From positions 1-5,711 of the forward strand of contig DATHDH010000084.1 of the NCBI GenBank assembly GCA_035319145.1: a stretch of 5,711 nt of DNA. Direction: 5' to 3'. The notes below the pieces were generated by a model. The model was given only the letters and a program-made list of their open reading frames with translations, searched no databases and was not told the origin of the DNA. A program made the position numbers and the translations under genes. Of this stretch, positions 4,024 to 5,711 are shown piece after piece; the first letter of the stretch is position 1; the number at the start of each line of letters is the position of its first letter. The stretch comes from JAAYUK01 sp035319145. GTDB taxonomy: Bacteria > Nitrospirota > Thermodesulfovibrionia > Thermodesulfovibrionales > Dissulfurispiraceae.

Positions 4024-5711
4024 TCAGGCCGAGCGCCGCGCAGGAAAAAACCGCTTCGGCAGATCGCCGGAGTCAGCAAGCTCACCATAAGCATTCTGTG
4101 CGAGCACTTCCGTAGCAACCTCAGCAGGCACCGGCCTGCTGAAGAAAAAGCCCTGAACCGCCTCGCATTTGCATCCTTGGAGGAATCTGAGCTGGTCTTC
4201 ATTTTCGACACCTTCTGCAATAACCTTCAAATCCAGGCTATGCGCCATAGCCGTGATGGCCCTGATGATGGTTTCATCGCTCCTATTCAGTTCGATATTG
4301 GCGACGAAAGAGCGGTCAATCTTCAGATAATCCAGTGGAATGCGGCGTAAGTACGCAAGGGACGAATATCCGGTTCCGAAATCATCTATCGCTATGCGAA
4401 CCCCGAGGGCTTTTAATCCGTGAAGCATTTTGATTGCGTCCTCCGGATTTCTCATGATGGCACTTTCGGTGATTTCGAGTTCCAGATATTGCGGGCTCAG
4501 GCCGGCGGTATTGAGCGCCCGCGATACCACATTCAACAAATCCGGCTGGTCAAACTGCCGGCTCGAAAGGTTCACGGATATTATGACGGGGTCGAGTCCG
4601 GCGTCCTGCCACACCTTGTTCTGTTTGCACGCCTGACGTAAGACCCACTCGCCAATCGGCAGAATGAGCCCTGATTCTTCTGCGACGGGGATGAATACCG
4701 AAGGACGAGACATTTCGGGATCGGCATATTTCCATCGCAGCAGTGCCTCAACCCCGATGACTCTGCGGGTATCATTCGTAGAATAAATGGGCTGATAGTG
4801 AAGGCTGAACTCGTCTTTCTGGAGCGCCTTGCGCAGGTTGTTTTCCAGGGTAATATGGCGCAATGCGGCAGTCGTCATTCCCGGTGCATAGTATTGGAAA
4901 TTATTCCTTCCCTGTGATTTTGCGTGGTACATGGCGATATCGGCGTTCTTGAGAAGCTCCTCTGCGTCGGCACCGTCTTTCGGGTAGAGCGAAATGCCGA
5001 TACTCGCCGTAATGAAGATTTCGCGGCCATCGAGATTAAAGGGCTCCGAGAGCTCCTGCAACATGCGATGTGCAACTTTTGCGGCATCCTGATCCGTAAG
5101 CAGTGTATGCAGGAGCAGGATGAATTCATCGCCGCCGAGCCTCGAAACGATGTCCATCGGCTTTTCCCACTCGGACTCCCACTGCGAACGCGACATATAG
5201 TCGGACATACGAATGACTTTCAGAAGCCTGTCGGAAACTGCCTGCAGGACCCTGTCGCCGAAATGGTGTCCGAGCGTATCGTTGATATGCTTGAAAAGGT
5301 CGAGATCGATAAACAGGACGCCGACGATCATGTTATGGCGGTCACCGTGGGCGATTGCGCGTGCAAGAAGGTCTTTGAAGAAAACGCGGTTCGGGAGGCT
5401 TGTCAGGCTGTCGAAATACGCCATTTCCTTGATTTCAATTTCTTTTTCTTTTCTGCTCTTGAGTTCCTGACGAAGCCTGCTGACTTCCGCCACATATGTC
5501 TGCATGATAGTGGCAACGACAAATGGGACAGCGAATGAATCGATCATGCCGATAATCAATGTTTCACGTGAGATGCGCCCCCAAAGAATGTAACCGGATA
5601 TCGTAGACAACGAAAAAGTTAGTATCTCTGACAGGACAATGCCGATAAGCAGGAAATGCCAGAAAGAAAGTTTCAGAAGGTGATCGTTTATTATTTTGAG
5701 AAAACGCCGCA
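4024..5711 (-). CDS. Membrane-anchored GGDEF-EAL protein (c-di-GMP turnover), 5' end outside window
   Basis: This inner-membrane signalling protein pairs a diguanylate cyclase domain with a c-di-GMP phosphodiesterase domain. The frame stays open to the window edge, so the TTG at 5610 is probably not the start. The codons before it encode FLKIINDHLL and the first membrane helix. Two helices are visible (about 5596-5664 and 5491-5559), joined by a short loop and followed by a charged, probably coiled linker. The GGDEF domain begins at YFDSLTSLPNR, has the metal-binding FIDLDLFKHINDTLG, and an intact GGDEF (5122-5136). The EAL domain has EALLRW (4741-4749), VNLSSRQF, ELEITES, AIDDFGTGYSSL, LKIDRSFV, VIAEGVEN and QGFFFSRP, so the residues for metal binding and catalysis appear complete. 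Both activities are possible. A 16-residue insertion (5152-5199) precedes the GGDEF signature. No PAS or other sensor domain is seen in the visible part. It ends 40 bp before the lipoprotein gene. Confidence 0.95.
   Translation of the reverse strand, partial: RRFLKIINDHLLKLSFWHFLLIGIVLSEILTFSLSTISGYILWGRISRETLIIGMIDSFAVPFVVATIMQTYVAEVSRLRQELKSRKEKEIEIKEMAYFDSLTSLPNRVFFKDLLARAIAHGDRHNMIVGVLFIDLDLFKHINDTLGHHFGDRVLQAVSDRLLKVIRMSDYMSRSQWESEWEKPMDIVSRLGGDEFILLLHTLLTDQDAAKVAHRMLQELSEPFNLDGREIFITASIGISLYPKDGADAEELLKNADIAMYHAKSQGRNNFQYYAPGMTTAALRHITLENNLRKALQKDEFSLHYQPIYSTNDTRRVIGVEALLRWKYADPEMSRPSVFIPVAEESGLILPIGEWVLRQACKQNKVWQDAGLDPVIISVNLSSRQFDQPDLLNVVSRALNTAGLSPQYLELEITESAIMRNPEDAIKMLHGLKALGVRIAIDDFGTGYSSLAYLRRIPLDYLKIDRSFVANIELNRSDETIIRAITAMAHSLDLKVIAEGVENEDQLRFLQGCKCEAVQGFFFSRPVPAEVATEVLAQNAYGELADSGDLPKRFFPARRSA

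Noticed and set aside
4924..5538. A 204-codon plus-strand open frame opposite the GGDEF domain
   Set aside because: It mirrors the coding sequence of a clear GGDEF domain and shows no family pattern or start signal of its own.
5608..5610. TTG as the start of the GGDEF-EAL gene
   Set aside because: The frame continues upstream through a first membrane helix to the window edge, so the true start lies beyond it.
1..5711. tRNA, rRNA, CRISPR arrays, insertion sequences, attachment sites or riboswitches
   Set aside because: I looked for these and saw no supporting structures or repeats; the window is almost entirely coding with gaps under 75 bp.

Overview
The window looks like the chromosome of a Gram-negative bacterium of moderate GC content. 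The supporting evidence is a Sec/Lol-type lipoprotein, a secreted RNase with a cytosolic inhibitor, and a membrane-anchored GGDEF-EAL protein with a proteobacterial/Desulfobacterota/Nitrospirota style. I cannot name the species; the style of the hisD and c-di-GMP genes is the only taxonomic hint, and it is weak.

Plus strand, 1-2556: the 3' end of hisD (histidinol dehydrogenase, all zinc and catalytic residues in this part intact) is followed, with tight spacing, by a complete acetolactate-synthase-like ThDP enzyme. A strong Shine-Dalgarno just past the hisD stop points to a start at 782 rather than at the overlapping ATG at 764. The enzyme keeps the catalytic Glu and the ThDP motif but differs from ordinary AHAS at several signature positions, and no ilvN follows. 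The unit ends in a GC-rich hairpin at 2520-2547.

Minus strand, 2579-3306: a barnase-type secreted ribonuclease and a barstar-type inhibitor overlap by 10 bp, toxin first. Each has its own strong Shine-Dalgarno. This is a classic RNase/inhibitor pair. By-eye alignment suggests that the Arg59 hot spot of barnase and its barstar partners (Trp38, Glu76) have all been replaced together. The RNase also carries a cysteine near each end of the mature chain.

Minus strand, 3378-5711: a small predicted lipoprotein of unknown function lies 40 bp downstream of a membrane-bound GGDEF-EAL protein whose 5' end runs off the window. The two are probably co-transcribed. The GGDEF domain carries a 16-residue insertion just before the GGDEF signature, which affects the usual inhibitory-site position.

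The two transcription blocks converge at about 2507-2578. No RNA genes, CRISPR arrays, insertion sequences, integration sites or long repeats were seen, and no gene-free stretch exceeds 75 bp. The most notable items are the divergent acetolactate-synthase-like enzyme in a histidine gene context and the barnase-barstar pair with an altered interface.
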